A program made the translations under genes and the position numbers. 64,000 nucleotides of DNA from Bacteroidia bacterium (GTDB lineage: Bacteria; Bacteroidota; Bacteroidia; Bacteroidales; GWA2-32-17), in NCBI GenBank assembly GCA_016218155.1, contig JACREQ010000107.1, forward strand, positions 1-64,000, given 5' to 3'. Each line of letters opens with the position of its first letter. The stretch's first letter is position 1. The notes under the pieces are model-generated. The model worked only from the letters and a program-made list of their open reading frames with translations. It was not told the DNA's origin and made no database searches. Positions 53,966 through 62,315 of this stretch are shown here, piece after piece.

Positions 53966-54596
53966 CGATCATCAGCTTATTCGCGATGGAATAAAATCGC
54001 TTTTGCAGGATGCTCAACAAATTGAAGTGATAAACGAAGCTTCATCTGCTTCAGAATTATTTCAGCTTTTAAAAAATCAAATACCGGATATTCTAATTCT
54101 TGATGTTTCACTTCCGGGAATGTCTGGTATTGAAATAACAAAAGTCATACAAAAAGAATATCCTACTATTAGAGTAATGATTTTATCAATGTATATTGGC
54201 GAAGATTTTATTTTTAACGCTCTAAAAGCAGGCGCACGAGGATATTTACATAAAAATATAAACAGCTACGAATTAATTACAGCCATTGAAGAAATAAATA
54301 AAGGAAATGAATATTTCAGCACACAGGTTTCTGATATCATTCTAAAAAGTTTTGTAAAAAAAGCACATACTGGTGTTAAGCAAGGAGAAGAAAAAGAAGA
54401 AACCCTAACTTCTCGCGAACTAGAGATCTTAAAGCTTGTTGCTGAAGGTTTTTCCAACCCGGAAATTGCAGAAAGGCTTGTTATTTCTGTAAGAACAGTT
54501 GAATCTCACAAAACACATATTATGCAAAAGCTGCTTCTTAACACTATTGCCGACTTAGTAAAATTTGCTATTCGCAATAATATCATTGAGTTATAG
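53937..54596 (+). CDS. NarL/FixJ-family response regulator
   Basis: This 219-residue protein has a receiver (about residues 3-118; VILVDDHQLIRDGI, phosphoacceptor in ILILDVSLPGMSG, YLHKNINSYEL) and a LuxR-type helix-turn-helix (about 150-212) with LTSRELEILKLVAEGFSNPEIAERLVIS in adjoining parts and VESHKTHIMQKL. It overlaps the kinase gene by 29 nt, so the two form a coupled two-component pair. The next gene encodes a TorF-like porin, a plausible target. No binding site is apparent. Confidence 0.93.
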   Translation: MKKIQVILVDDHQLIRDGIKSLLQDAQQIEVINEASSASELFQLLKNQIPDILILDVSLPGMSGIEITKVIQKEYPTIRVMILSMYIGEDFIFNALKAGARGYLHKNINSYELITAIEEINKGNEYFSTQVSDIILKSFVKKAHTGVKQGEEKEETLTSRELEILKLVAEGFSNPEIAERLVISVRTVESHKTHIMQKLLLNTIADLVKFAIRNNIIEL

Positions 54597-54691
54597 CCAT
54601 TCTCCGCGTTTCACGTAGATTAAATTCCGCGTTTTAAGTGTTTTAATCGTTTTTGCAATTTGGCATCTTTGCTCGATAAAAACACTTATTT

Positions 54692-55396
54692 ATGAAAAAA
54701 ATTACAGGAATCATTTTTATTTTGTTATCATCATTTGCCTCATTCGGGCAAGATAGTTTAACTACTAATGTTGCTGCTGACATTTATAGCAGATACATAT
54801 GGCGCGGTCTTGATTATGGAGCATCTCCAAGTATTCAGCCAACACTTTCATTATCAAAAAAGAATTTTGAAATCGGATATTGGGGTGCAATAAGTACTCT
54901 TGGAACATATTGCGAAACAGATTTATATTTAAAATATACATTTAAAAAGTTTTCGTTAACATTTACCGATTACTTTTTCCCATTAAATACAATTCCTACT
55001 ACAAAAACAGAACGATATTTTAACTACGAAGACAAAACCACCGGGCACATTTTAGAAGGAATGCTTGGATGGAAAGGTTCTGAAAAATTTCCACTTTATG
55101 TATTTGTTGCAACTTCATTTTATGGTGCAGATAAAGACACTTCAGGTGATAACAGATATTCAACTTATGCAGAAGCAGGATATTCTTTTAAAATAAAAGA
55201 TAAAACTTTAGATTTATTTGTTGGCTTTACTCCTACTGAAGGTCTTTATGGAAACGATATTGGTGTTGTTAATTTAGGCTTAACCGGCACTAAAAAAATA
55301 AAAATAAACAACGATTTCGAATTACCGGCTAAAGTTTCACTGGTGTTCAATCCACAAACAGAAAATATTCATTTAGTATTTGGTATAACATTATAA
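54692..55396 (+). CDS. TorF-like outer-membrane porin
   Basis: This 234-residue protein has a signal peptide (about 1-19, ending SFGQ). The mature N-terminus DIYSRYIWRGLDYGASPSIQP is characteristic of the TorF family of putative porins. The rest alternates in strand-like fashion and ends FNPQTENIHLVFGITL. TorF genes in other bacteria often lie next to ammonium transporters, and amt follows 28 nt later here, which supports a shared transcript. It is probably the outer-membrane entry for the same nutrient, an inference. Confidence 0.8.
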   Translation: MKKITGIIFILLSSFASFGQDSLTTNVAADIYSRYIWRGLDYGASPSIQPTLSLSKKNFEIGYWGAISTLGTYCETDLYLKYTFKKFSLTFTDYFFPLNTIPTTKTERYFNYEDKTTGHILEGMLGWKGSEKFPLYVFVATSFYGADKDTSGDNRYSTYAEAGYSFKIKDKTLDLFVGFTPTEGLYGNDIGVVNLGLTGTKKIKINNDFELPAKVSLVFNPQTENIHLVFGITL

Positions 55397-55424
55397 ATAT
55401 AAACCTTTTTTAAACTTTAAAATT

Positions 55425-56642
55425 ATGTTAGATACAGGATCAACCGGATTTATGCTTCTAGCTTGTAGTCTGGTAATGCTTATGACACCAGGTCTTGCCT
55501 TTTTCTATGGCGGACTTGCAACAAAAAGAAATATTCTTGGAGTTATGATTCAGAGTTTTGTCTCATTAGGTTGGACAACTGTACTCTGGGTTATTTTCGG
55601 TTATTCGCTTTGCTTTAGTGGAGGCGAAGGTGGTATTTTTGGAAATTTCGACAAAGCATTTTTGCAAGGTGTTGGGATGGACAGTATGTATACAAACGGA
55701 CAAATTCCTGAATTTGTATTTATTGCTTATCAGATGATGTTTGCAATTATTACTCCAGCTCTTATAACTGGTGCTTTTGCTGGTCGTGTAACATTTAAAT
55801 CATACATGATATTTTTAACAGTATGGCAGGTTCTTGTTTATTATCCATTTGTTCACATGATTTGGGGTGGTGGATTATTAGCACAATGGGGTGTTCTTGA
55901 TTTTGCAGGTGGTATTGTTGTTCATGCAACTGCAGGTTTTGCAGCTTTAGCTTCTGTATTTTATGTTGGTGCCAGAGTTGATAAAAACTCAACACCTAAT
56001 AGCATTCCTCTGGTTGCAATTGGAAGTGGGTTATTATGGTTTGGATGGTATGGCTTTAACGCAGGAAGTGAAGTTGCTGTGGATAATGTTACATCATTAG
56101 CATTTTTAAATACAGATATTGCTGCTTCATTTGCAACTATGTCGTGGTTAGTAATTGAATGGACACGAGAAAAGAAACCAAAACTAATTGGATTGTTAAC
56201 TGGTTCTATTGCGGGTTTGGCAACAATAACACCGTGCGCAGGACTAGTTCCTTTATGGGCATCTCCAATAATTGGAACTGCAGCAGGTATAGTTTGTTAC
56301 CTAGCGGTACAATTAAAGAACAAAATGAAATGGGATGATGCTCTTGATGTATGGGGAGTACATGGTATTGGTGGAGTATTCGGAACCATCATGTTAGGTG
56401 TTTTTGCATCCAAAGCAGTAAACGCTGCCGGAGCAGACGGATTAATTTACGGCAATAGTTCATTTTTTGTTAAAGAATTAGTTGCTGTTGCTGCTGCTTC
56501 AGCTTATGCTTTTATTTTTACATATTTAATGTTAATTATTATAAACTTTATAACACCTGTGAAAGTCTCTGAAAGCGATGAAAGAATCGGTCTCGACGTA
56601 GCTCTTCATGGTGAAAAAGCTTATGATGAAGGAGCATTATAA
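55425..56642 (+). CDS. amt: Ammonium transporter (Amt family)
   Basis: This 405-residue protein has about eleven helices. Signature regions are MTPGLAFFYGGLATKRN (about residues 20-36) and the pore Asp in WGVLDFAGGIVVHATAG (about 155-171). The first twin-His is near HMIWGGG (about 144) and the second in LDVWGVHGIGGVFGTIM (about 307-323). There is no signal peptide. It takes up ammonium at the inner membrane. No glnK/P-II gene lies beside it, an unusual though not rare absence. The porin gene precedes it and a terminator follows. Confidence 0.93.
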   Translation: MLDTGSTGFMLLACSLVMLMTPGLAFFYGGLATKRNILGVMIQSFVSLGWTTVLWVIFGYSLCFSGGEGGIFGNFDKAFLQGVGMDSMYTNGQIPEFVFIAYQMMFAIITPALITGAFAGRVTFKSYMIFLTVWQVLVYYPFVHMIWGGGLLAQWGVLDFAGGIVVHATAGFAALASVFYVGARVDKNSTPNSIPLVAIGSGLLWFGWYGFNAGSEVAVDNVTSLAFLNTDIAASFATMSWLVIEWTREKKPKLIGLLTGSIAGLATITPCAGLVPLWASPIIGTAAGIVCYLAVQLKNKMKWDDALDVWGVHGIGGVFGTIMLGVFASKAVNAAGADGLIYGNSSFFVKELVAVAAASAYAFIFTYLMLIIINFITPVKVSESDERIGLDVALHGEKAYDEGAL

Positions 56643-56666
56643 CTTGGGTTAATGTGTGGTTTAGTT

Positions 56667-56698
56667 AAAAAAGGCAGGAGAATTTCTCCTGCCTTTTT
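56667..56698 (+). terminator. Rho-independent terminator after amt
   Basis: AAAAAGGCAGGAGAA and TTCTCCTGCCTTTTT pair perfectly. The A-run and T-run make it potentially bidirectional, and it also protects the convergent antiporter gene. Confidence 0.88.
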
Positions 56699-56739
56699 AA
56701 TTTTTAATTCTCTTTAAATTATTTAGTATTACGTTTATT

Positions 56740-58194
56740 CTAACAACTACTTTTTATCACTCTGTTTTTAAAGAAGTAATTTATTAAATCTAACAGAGGA
56801 CCTGTCATAAATGTAGTACTGAGAGCCATTAACACCATAATTGCAAATATTTGCGGACTTAAAATACCTAAATCATAACCTATATTTAAAACAATAAGTT
56901 CCATAAGTCCTCTTGTATTCATTAATGCTCCAATTGAAAGAGATTCTTTCCATGAACGTCCAACAATTTTTGCAGTAAAAGCACTTCCACCAAACTTTCC
57001 TAAAACAGCAACAAAAATTACTATGCCACATATAGCCCATAAATGACCTGAATTTAATAATCCAATTTGAGTACGAAGCCCAGTAAACGCAAAAAATATT
57101 GGTAATAACAGAACTGTACTTATATCTTCTATTTTATTTGTTACAACATTTTTAAAACGAATATTATTGGGCATAATTACACCTGCTATAAATGAACCAA
57201 ATAATGCATGAATTCCTATTATCTCAGTAAAATAAGCAGATAACAACAAAATGAAAAAAGTAATAGCAATAATTGTTTTATCTATTTTATTTTCTTTAAA
57301 TCTTTTATCACTTATCTTTTGCAACCAGGGTTTAACTAGTTTAAGCATAATTATTATGTAAACTATAGCTAAACCAATTGTGAACAAAGAACTAATAATA
57401 CTTCCTGCTTTTACTATTGCAATTACTGCTGCAAGTAAACACCATGCTGTTACATCATCAGCTGCAGCACAGGTAATTGCTAACACGCCCATTGGCGTTC
57501 GGGTTAATCCTCTTTCTTTAATAATTCTAGCTAAGACTGGAAAAGCAGTTATACTCATTGCAATTCCCATAAATAAAGCAAACGAAATAAAACTAATATT
57601 TTGAGGTGCTAATTCCTGATAGATATAATAAGACAAGCATGTACCAAGAAAAAATGGAAATATTATACTTACATGGCTTATAATAACAGCGTCGTGAGCT
57701 TTATTTTTAATTTTACTTAAATCTAATTCCATTCCTATTACAAACATAAAAAACGCCAACCCAATTTGACTTAAAAATTGTAAAGAAATAAACGATTCCT
57801 TTGGAAATATTACAGCAGATAAATCAGGAAATAACCATCCTAATATTGAAGGACCAAGAAATATACCCGCTATTATTTCTCCAATTACAGTTTGTTGCCC
57901 TAATTTTTTAAAAATAACACCAAAAACTCTTGAAAATAACAATATTACAATTACCTGTAATAATAATATACTTAATGGATATTTAATATTACTCATTAAT
58001 TGATGAAAAATATTTTCCTGAGAATCAATAACTACTGGCTTTGCCTTATCTGCAAAAGTAATTGTATTAGTAATATTTTCTTTAAGTTCAACTTTTTCTG
58101 TTCTTACAATTTGATTTCCCTTATCAATAATTACCCAAATAAGCGAAACAAAGACTCCAATAATTGTAAGATATGTTAATAGTTTTTTTATCAT
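56740..58194 (-). CDS. CPA2-family cation:proton antiporter
   Basis: This 484-residue protein is a KefB/NapA-like antiporter with about 12 helices from residue 75. Motifs include QTVIGEIIAGIFLGPSILGW (about 100-119), ITAFPVLARIIKERGL and the ion-binding acidic AADDVTAWCLLA (about 243-254). GSFIAGVIMPN and MNTRGLMELIVLNIGYDLG are also typical. The first ~75 residues are an extra N-terminal anchor helix plus a hydrophilic segment not usual in the family. No TrkA-N or other regulatory domain follows. The likely ion is Na+ or K+; which cannot be decided here. Confidence 0.88.
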   Translation of the reverse strand: MIKKLLTYLTIIGVFVSLIWVIIDKGNQIVRTEKVELKENITNTITFADKAKPVVIDSQENIFHQLMSNIKYPLSILLLQVIVILLFSRVFGVIFKKLGQQTVIGEIIAGIFLGPSILGWLFPDLSAVIFPKESFISLQFLSQIGLAFFMFVIGMELDLSKIKNKAHDAVIISHVSIIFPFFLGTCLSYYIYQELAPQNISFISFALFMGIAMSITAFPVLARIIKERGLTRTPMGVLAITCAAADDVTAWCLLAAVIAIVKAGSIISSLFTIGLAIVYIIIMLKLVKPWLQKISDKRFKENKIDKTIIAITFFILLLSAYFTEIIGIHALFGSFIAGVIMPNNIRFKNVVTNKIEDISTVLLLPIFFAFTGLRTQIGLLNSGHLWAICGIVIFVAVLGKFGGSAFTAKIVGRSWKESLSIGALMNTRGLMELIVLNIGYDLGILSPQIFAIMVLMALSTTFMTGPLLDLINYFFKNRVIKSSC

Positions 58195-58515
58195 ATCATC
58201 TTAATTAATTATTCAAAATTAACTAGATTTAATGACAGATAAAAATATTTTATAATAAACACCTAATTTTATAGCAATTGTACTTATTGAGAAATATTAA
58301 TTAGAATCTCTATATATTTAAATTAACAATTTGCAAACATTTTTTAAATTAAGGAAAAAAGCTTCTCACAAAAAAGTTTATTAACTTGAATTAATAAATG
58401 GTTTAATTATTAGTTTTTACAAAATTCGTAATTAGAATTAAATTTTTGTTTATCTCCGGTTAAATTCTTCATAAAAAGCATTAGAAATATCTTATTTAAT
58501 TACAATTAAAAGTTA
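58195..58515. other. AT-rich intergenic region between divergent genes
   Basis: These 320 nt separate the antiporter (minus) and tungstate operon (plus) start regions. I see no open frame with coding character and no RNA gene. It is extremely AT-rich. Promoter elements for both sides should lie here; only the wtpA one (next entries) is clear. Confidence 0.5.
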
Positions 58516-58523
58516 TATTTTTG
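58516..58523 (+). promoter_or_regulatory. Bacteroidota-type -7 box before the wtp operon
   Basis: TATTTTTG matches TAnnTTTG and lies 42 nt upstream of the wtpA ATG at 58566. It overlaps no coding sequence and argues against the earlier in-frame start at 58521. Confidence 0.5.
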
Positions 58524-58524
58524 T

Positions 58525-58548
58525 CGATATGTAATATATTGCATAACC
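58525..58548. promoter_or_regulatory. ModE-like dyad overlapping the wtp transcription start
   Basis: CGATAT-N12-ATAACC lies directly after the -7 box. Its layout equals the E. coli modA operator as I recall it, CGTTAT-N12-ATAACG (24 bp overall). The core GTAATATATTGC adds further dyad symmetry (CGATATGTA, six bases, TGCATAACC). A repressor bound here would block transcription start. No modE gene is in the window. Confidence 0.5.
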
Positions 58549-58565
58549 AAAATAATACTATACAA

Positions 58566-59552
58566 ATGAAAAAAATAACTAATGTTTTATTGGTGCTTTT
58601 GTCGCTTTTATTTATAAGCGCAAATATTAAAAACACAAAACAAGTTAAGTTAAACAATACGTCTTTAACTGGTGATTTAATTATTTTTCATGCCGGTAGC
58701 TTATCTGTACCCATGAAAGAAATTACAACAGCTTTTAAAAAGGAAAACCCAGATGTTAATATTATGATGGAAGCTGCCGGAAGTGTTGAATGTGCACGAA
58801 AAATTACCGAGTTAAAAAAACCATGTGATATAATGGCTTCAGCTGACTATACTGTAATTGATAAAATGTTAATCCCAAATTTTGCCGATTGGAATATAAA
58901 ATTTGCATCAAACGAAATGGCAATTGTATATACCGATAAATCAAAAAGAGGTAAAGAAATCACTAAGAATAACTGGTATAAAATTATGCTTGATAAAAAT
59001 GTTCAGATCGGTCGCGCCGACCCAAATGCCGACCCATGTGGATATAGATCAGTACTAGTGTCCAAATTGGCTGAAAAATACTACAAACAAAGCGGAATGG
59101 CAGAACAATTGTTAAAAAAAGATGAAAATAATATAAGACCAAAAGAAACAGATTTACTTGCATTACTAGAAACAGGAAATGTTGATTATATCTTTCTTTA
59201 TCGCTCGGTTGCAGAACAGCATAAATTAAAATACCTGTTACTTCCTGATGAAATTAATTTAAAAAATTCAACATTTTCTGAATTGTATAGCTCCGTTTCT
59301 GTTGAAATAAACGGAAAAACTCCAACTGAAAAGATTACTCAAAAAGGAGAACCTATGGTATATGGTATTACTATCCCAAAAAATGCTCCTAACCAAGCTG
59401 TAGCAATGGCATTTTTAAAATTTATGCTCACTAAAACTAAAGGTATGGCGATATTACAGAAACTTGGACAACCATCAGTAATACCATCGCCAACAAAAAG
59501 TTTCGACAAAATTCCTTCTGAATTGAAAGCATTTGCTTCAAAACAAAAATAA
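58566..59552 (+). CDS. wtpA: Tungstate ABC transporter substrate-binding protein WtpA
   Basis: From the ATG at 58566 (MKKITNVLLVLLSLLF) the product is 328 residues with a signal peptide; a frame opening at 58521 overlaps the promoter and is rejected. The WtpA/ModA-like fold shows IIFHAGSLSVPMKEITTAF (about residues 35-53) with the oxyanion-binding Ser, AAGSVECARKIT, IMASADYTVID, IGRADPNADPCGYRS and a late Tyr in FLYRSVAEQH. These match the WtpA group, which prefers tungstate over molybdate. It opens the operon with YD-repeat protein, wtpB and wtpC. Confidence 0.92.
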   Translation: MKKITNVLLVLLSLLFISANIKNTKQVKLNNTSLTGDLIIFHAGSLSVPMKEITTAFKKENPDVNIMMEAAGSVECARKITELKKPCDIMASADYTVIDKMLIPNFADWNIKFASNEMAIVYTDKSKRGKEITKNNWYKIMLDKNVQIGRADPNADPCGYRSVLVSKLAEKYYKQSGMAEQLLKKDENNIRPKETDLLALLETGNVDYIFLYRSVAEQHKLKYLLLPDEINLKNSTFSELYSSVSVEINGKTPTEKITQKGEPMVYGITIPKNAPNQAVAMAFLKFMLTKTKGMAILQKLGQPSVIPSPTKSFDKIPSELKAFASKQK

Positions 59553-59565
59553 AAAAACAAAGAAT

Positions 59566-60321
59566 ATGAATCTTACAAAGTCTATCACAATTTGCTTTTT
59601 AATCTGTTTGTTCCCTTCGTTATTATGGGCACAAAAAAATGATTATTTAAAATGGAATCTAAAAGGTAAAGTAAAATCAATAAAAGAAACAACGTACACA
59701 ATAAAAAACGATAAAACTTCAAAAGACTCAGTTGAATTCTATTATTTAAATGAATTCAATGAATACGGAAATAAAATTGTTGACACAAAATTTTTACCTA
59801 ACGGAAAAATAGATAAAAATTATAAATATAAATTTGACAATAATAACAGAAGAATTGAAGAAAATCAGTATGGTCCTGACGAAAAACTTATTCGAACAAT
59901 AATATACAAATACGATGCTAATGGAAATTTAATTGAGGATAGTAGTGTAAACGGAGAAGGCAAATCTGAAAAAACAATTAAATATACTTATGATGACAAA
60001 GGAAAAGTTTCTGAAGATAACAGTTATGGTTCTGATGGAAAATTACTAAAAAGATTTACTTACAAATATGATATTAAAGGCAACAAAGTTGAAAACTGTA
60101 AATATAGTGCCGACGGACTACTTGAGAGAAAAAACACTTATACTTACGATATAAATAACAACGTGATTGAAGAGTCTTCATTTAAACCAGATAATTCACT
60201 AAACAAGAAATTTACCTACACTTACGAATACGATTCACAAAATAACTGGATAAAAAAGACTATTAATATTGATACCGAAACTGTAAATATTATAGAAAAG
60301 CAAATTGAATATTTCAAATAA
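59566..60321 (+). CDS. Secreted YD-repeat (RHS-like) protein inside the wtp operon
   Basis: From the ATG at 59566 the product is 251 residues with a signal peptide (about 1-22, ending LLWAQ). From about residue 85 it consists of near-perfect 26-residue repeats of the type YKYDANGNLIEDSSV and YTYDDKGKVSEDNSY, at least five, like RHS/YD repeats. There is no toxin or sorting domain. It is 13 nt after wtpA and 9 nt before wtpB, so it is surely in the operon, but such a protein is not a known WtpABC component. The binding partner is unknown. Confidence 0.8.
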   Translation: MNLTKSITICFLICLFPSLLWAQKNDYLKWNLKGKVKSIKETTYTIKNDKTSKDSVEFYYLNEFNEYGNKIVDTKFLPNGKIDKNYKYKFDNNNRRIEENQYGPDEKLIRTIIYKYDANGNLIEDSSVNGEGKSEKTIKYTYDDKGKVSEDNSYGSDGKLLKRFTYKYDIKGNKVENCKYSADGLLERKNTYTYDINNNVIEESSFKPDNSLNKKFTYTYEYDSQNNWIKKTINIDTETVNIIEKQIEYFK

Positions 60322-60330
60322 CTATAATTA

Positions 60331-61122
60331 ATGCGCAAAAGAGTAGATACAATCAGTTTGGTCTTTATTTTACTTGCAGGATTACTCTTGTTATTCATAA
60401 TTGCACCATTGGTTGGAATGTTTATCACAACCACTCCCCTATCATTATTTGACGCTGCTAAAGAAACTGATGTGCAAAAAAGTATCTGGCTAACAATATC
60501 CACATCTATTGCTGCTACTTTAATTTTTTCTTTTGTCGCAATACCTCTGGCTTATTTGCTCGCAAGAAAAAACTTCATCTTTAAAAAAATAATACTCGGA
60601 ATAATCAATATACCTGTAATCATTCCACATTCGGCTGCAGGTATTGCACTGCTTGGAATTATTTCAAGAGATACATTTTTAGGAAAAATTGCAGATTCTT
60701 TAGGATTTAGTTTTGTGAACAATCCTGCCGGAATTATTGTTGCAATGGCATTTGTAAGTATTCCATATTTAATAAATGCCGCAATTGATGGCTTTATAAA
60801 TGTACCTGAAAGACTAGAAAAAGTAGCTTTAACATTAGGTGCTTCAAAAACAAAAGTGTTTTTTTCGATAACACTACCATTAGCATGGAGAAGTATTCTT
60901 ACTGGTTTAGTCATGATGTGGGGAAGAGGTTTAAGTGAATTTGGTGCAGTAATAATAATAGCATATCATCCTATGATTACACCTGTAATGATTTTTGAAA
61001 GGTTCAATTCATATGGATTACAATATGCAAAACCTGTAACAGTTCTTTTTATAAGTATTTGTCTACTGATTTTTATTGCAATGAAACTTATTTCAAGAAA
61101 GACAAGAAATGCTGAATCTTAA
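60331..61122 (+). CDS. wtpB: Tungstate ABC transporter permease WtpB
   Basis: This 263-residue permease has about six membrane helices. The conserved EAA loop appears as LTLGASKTKVFFSITLPLAWRSIL in adjoining parts (about residues 168-192), and ALAGIALL-like and WGRGLSEFGAVIIIAYHP segments are typical of the ModB/WtpB/CysT family. It forms the inner-membrane channel for WtpA. Its 3' end overlaps wtpC by 14 nt. Full length. Confidence 0.92.
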   Translation: MRKRVDTISLVFILLAGLLLLFIIAPLVGMFITTTPLSLFDAAKETDVQKSIWLTISTSIAATLIFSFVAIPLAYLLARKNFIFKKIILGIINIPVIIPHSAAGIALLGIISRDTFLGKIADSLGFSFVNNPAGIIVAMAFVSIPYLINAAIDGFINVPERLEKVALTLGASKTKVFFSITLPLAWRSILTGLVMMWGRGLSEFGAVIIIAYHPMITPVMIFERFNSYGLQYAKPVTVLFISICLLIFIAMKLISRKTRNAES

Positions 61123-62170
61123 AAACATAAATAAAAAACTGGGTGCTTTCTCGCTTTCAAATATTGATATAAATATTAGTAAGGGCGATTATTTTGTTTT
61201 AATTGGCAAGTCAGGTTCAGGAAAATCAATGCTACTTGAAATAATAACAGGAATTATAACACCCGACAGCGGATCAATTTTACTAAATGGTAAAGACATT
61301 ATAAACACTCCTATTCAAAAAAGAAATATTGGAATTGTTTACCAAAAACCAACTCTCTTCCCACACATGTCTGTATTCGAAAACATAGCATATCCATTAA
61401 AGATTAAAAAACTCAAAAAAGAAGAAATAAATAACATAATACAGAATTTAGCCGAGGATACAGAAATAACAAATATCTTAAAAAGAAATATCAGTAATTT
61501 ATCTGGTGGAGAAATACAACGAGTAACAATTGCCCGCACATTAGCTACAAATCCGGAAATTCTTTTACTTGACGAACCTTTATCTTTCCTTGATGTTCAA
61601 TTAAGAAAAGGAATGATAACGCTTTTAAGAAAACTAAACCAAAAAGGTCAAACTATTGTGCACGTTACTCACGATTATGAAGAAGCACTTGCTTTATCGA
61701 ATAAAATTGCAATAATAGAAAATGGCGCTATTATTCAAACAGGTACACCAAAAGAGGTTTTTAATAATCCAAAATCAGAATTTGTTGCAAATTTTATAGG
61801 CATAAGTAATTTTTTTAAAGGCATATTGTTAAAGTCAAATGACAATTCTAAACTTAATATTTTTGAAACATCTGGGTTGCAATTTCATACCACCTCTGAT
61901 AGAAACATAAATTCTGAGGGTTATATTACAATTCCAAATGAGGCAATTATAGTATCGAACGAGGCAATTAACTCAAATTCAGTAAATAATTTTCATGGAA
62001 CAATAAAAGATATATATCCCACCAAATCAGGAATTGAAATAGTGATAAATATTGGTATCGAACTAACAGCAAATATTACTCAATATTCCTTCGACAATTT
62101 AAATATTGAAATTGGGAAAAAAATATGGGTTAGTGTTAAAGCATCTTCTATTAAGTTTATTCGAGGTTAA
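61109..62170 (+). CDS. wtpC: Tungstate ABC transporter ATP-binding protein WtpC
   Basis: This 353-residue ATPase has Walker A GKSGSGKSM (about residues 33-41), Q-loop IVYQKPTLFPHMSV, signature NLSGGEIQRVTIARTLA (about 130-146), Walker B ILLLDEPLSFLD and the switch His in THDYEE. The C-terminal ~120 residues form a TOBE-like molybdate/tungstate-binding domain. The gene overlaps wtpB by 14 nt. It closes the operon; a palindromic element rather than an obvious terminator follows. Confidence 0.92.
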   Translation: MLNLKNINKKLGAFSLSNIDINISKGDYFVLIGKSGSGKSMLLEIITGIITPDSGSILLNGKDIINTPIQKRNIGIVYQKPTLFPHMSVFENIAYPLKIKKLKKEEINNIIQNLAEDTEITNILKRNISNLSGGEIQRVTIARTLATNPEILLLDEPLSFLDVQLRKGMITLLRKLNQKGQTIVHVTHDYEEALALSNKIAIIENGAIIQTGTPKEVFNNPKSEFVANFIGISNFFKGILLKSNDNSKLNIFETSGLQFHTTSDRNINSEGYITIPNEAIIVSNEAINSNSVNNFHGTIKDIYPTKSGIEIVINIGIELTANITQYSFDNLNIEIGKKIWVSVKASSIKFIRG

Positions 62171-62188
62171 CTTATGTTCTAAATAATT

Positions 62189-62257
62189 TGTCATTCTGAA
62201 CGAAGTGAAGAATCTATATTCTGAAGCAATAGATACTTCGCTTTGCTCAGTATGACA
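62189..62257. repeat. Dispersed palindromic element, copy C (best preserved)
   Basis: The left end TGTCATTCTGAACGAAGTG and the right end CTTTGCTCAGTATGACA are inverted copies. Over 29 positions from each end 24 pair. The 69-bp unit can fold into one long hairpin and shares words with copies A (30856) and B (42766). It lies between convergent wtpC and the SUOX-like gene and could also stop transcription. Confidence 0.65.
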
Positions 62258-62315
62258 TCTTGGACTGTTTTATATTAGAATGATAATTTAATAATTTAAA
62301 CTATATCCAACTCTG

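Noticed and set aside
59339-59560. 73-residue minus-strand frame within wtpA
   Set aside because: Entirely inside wtpA on the opposite strand with no independent signals.
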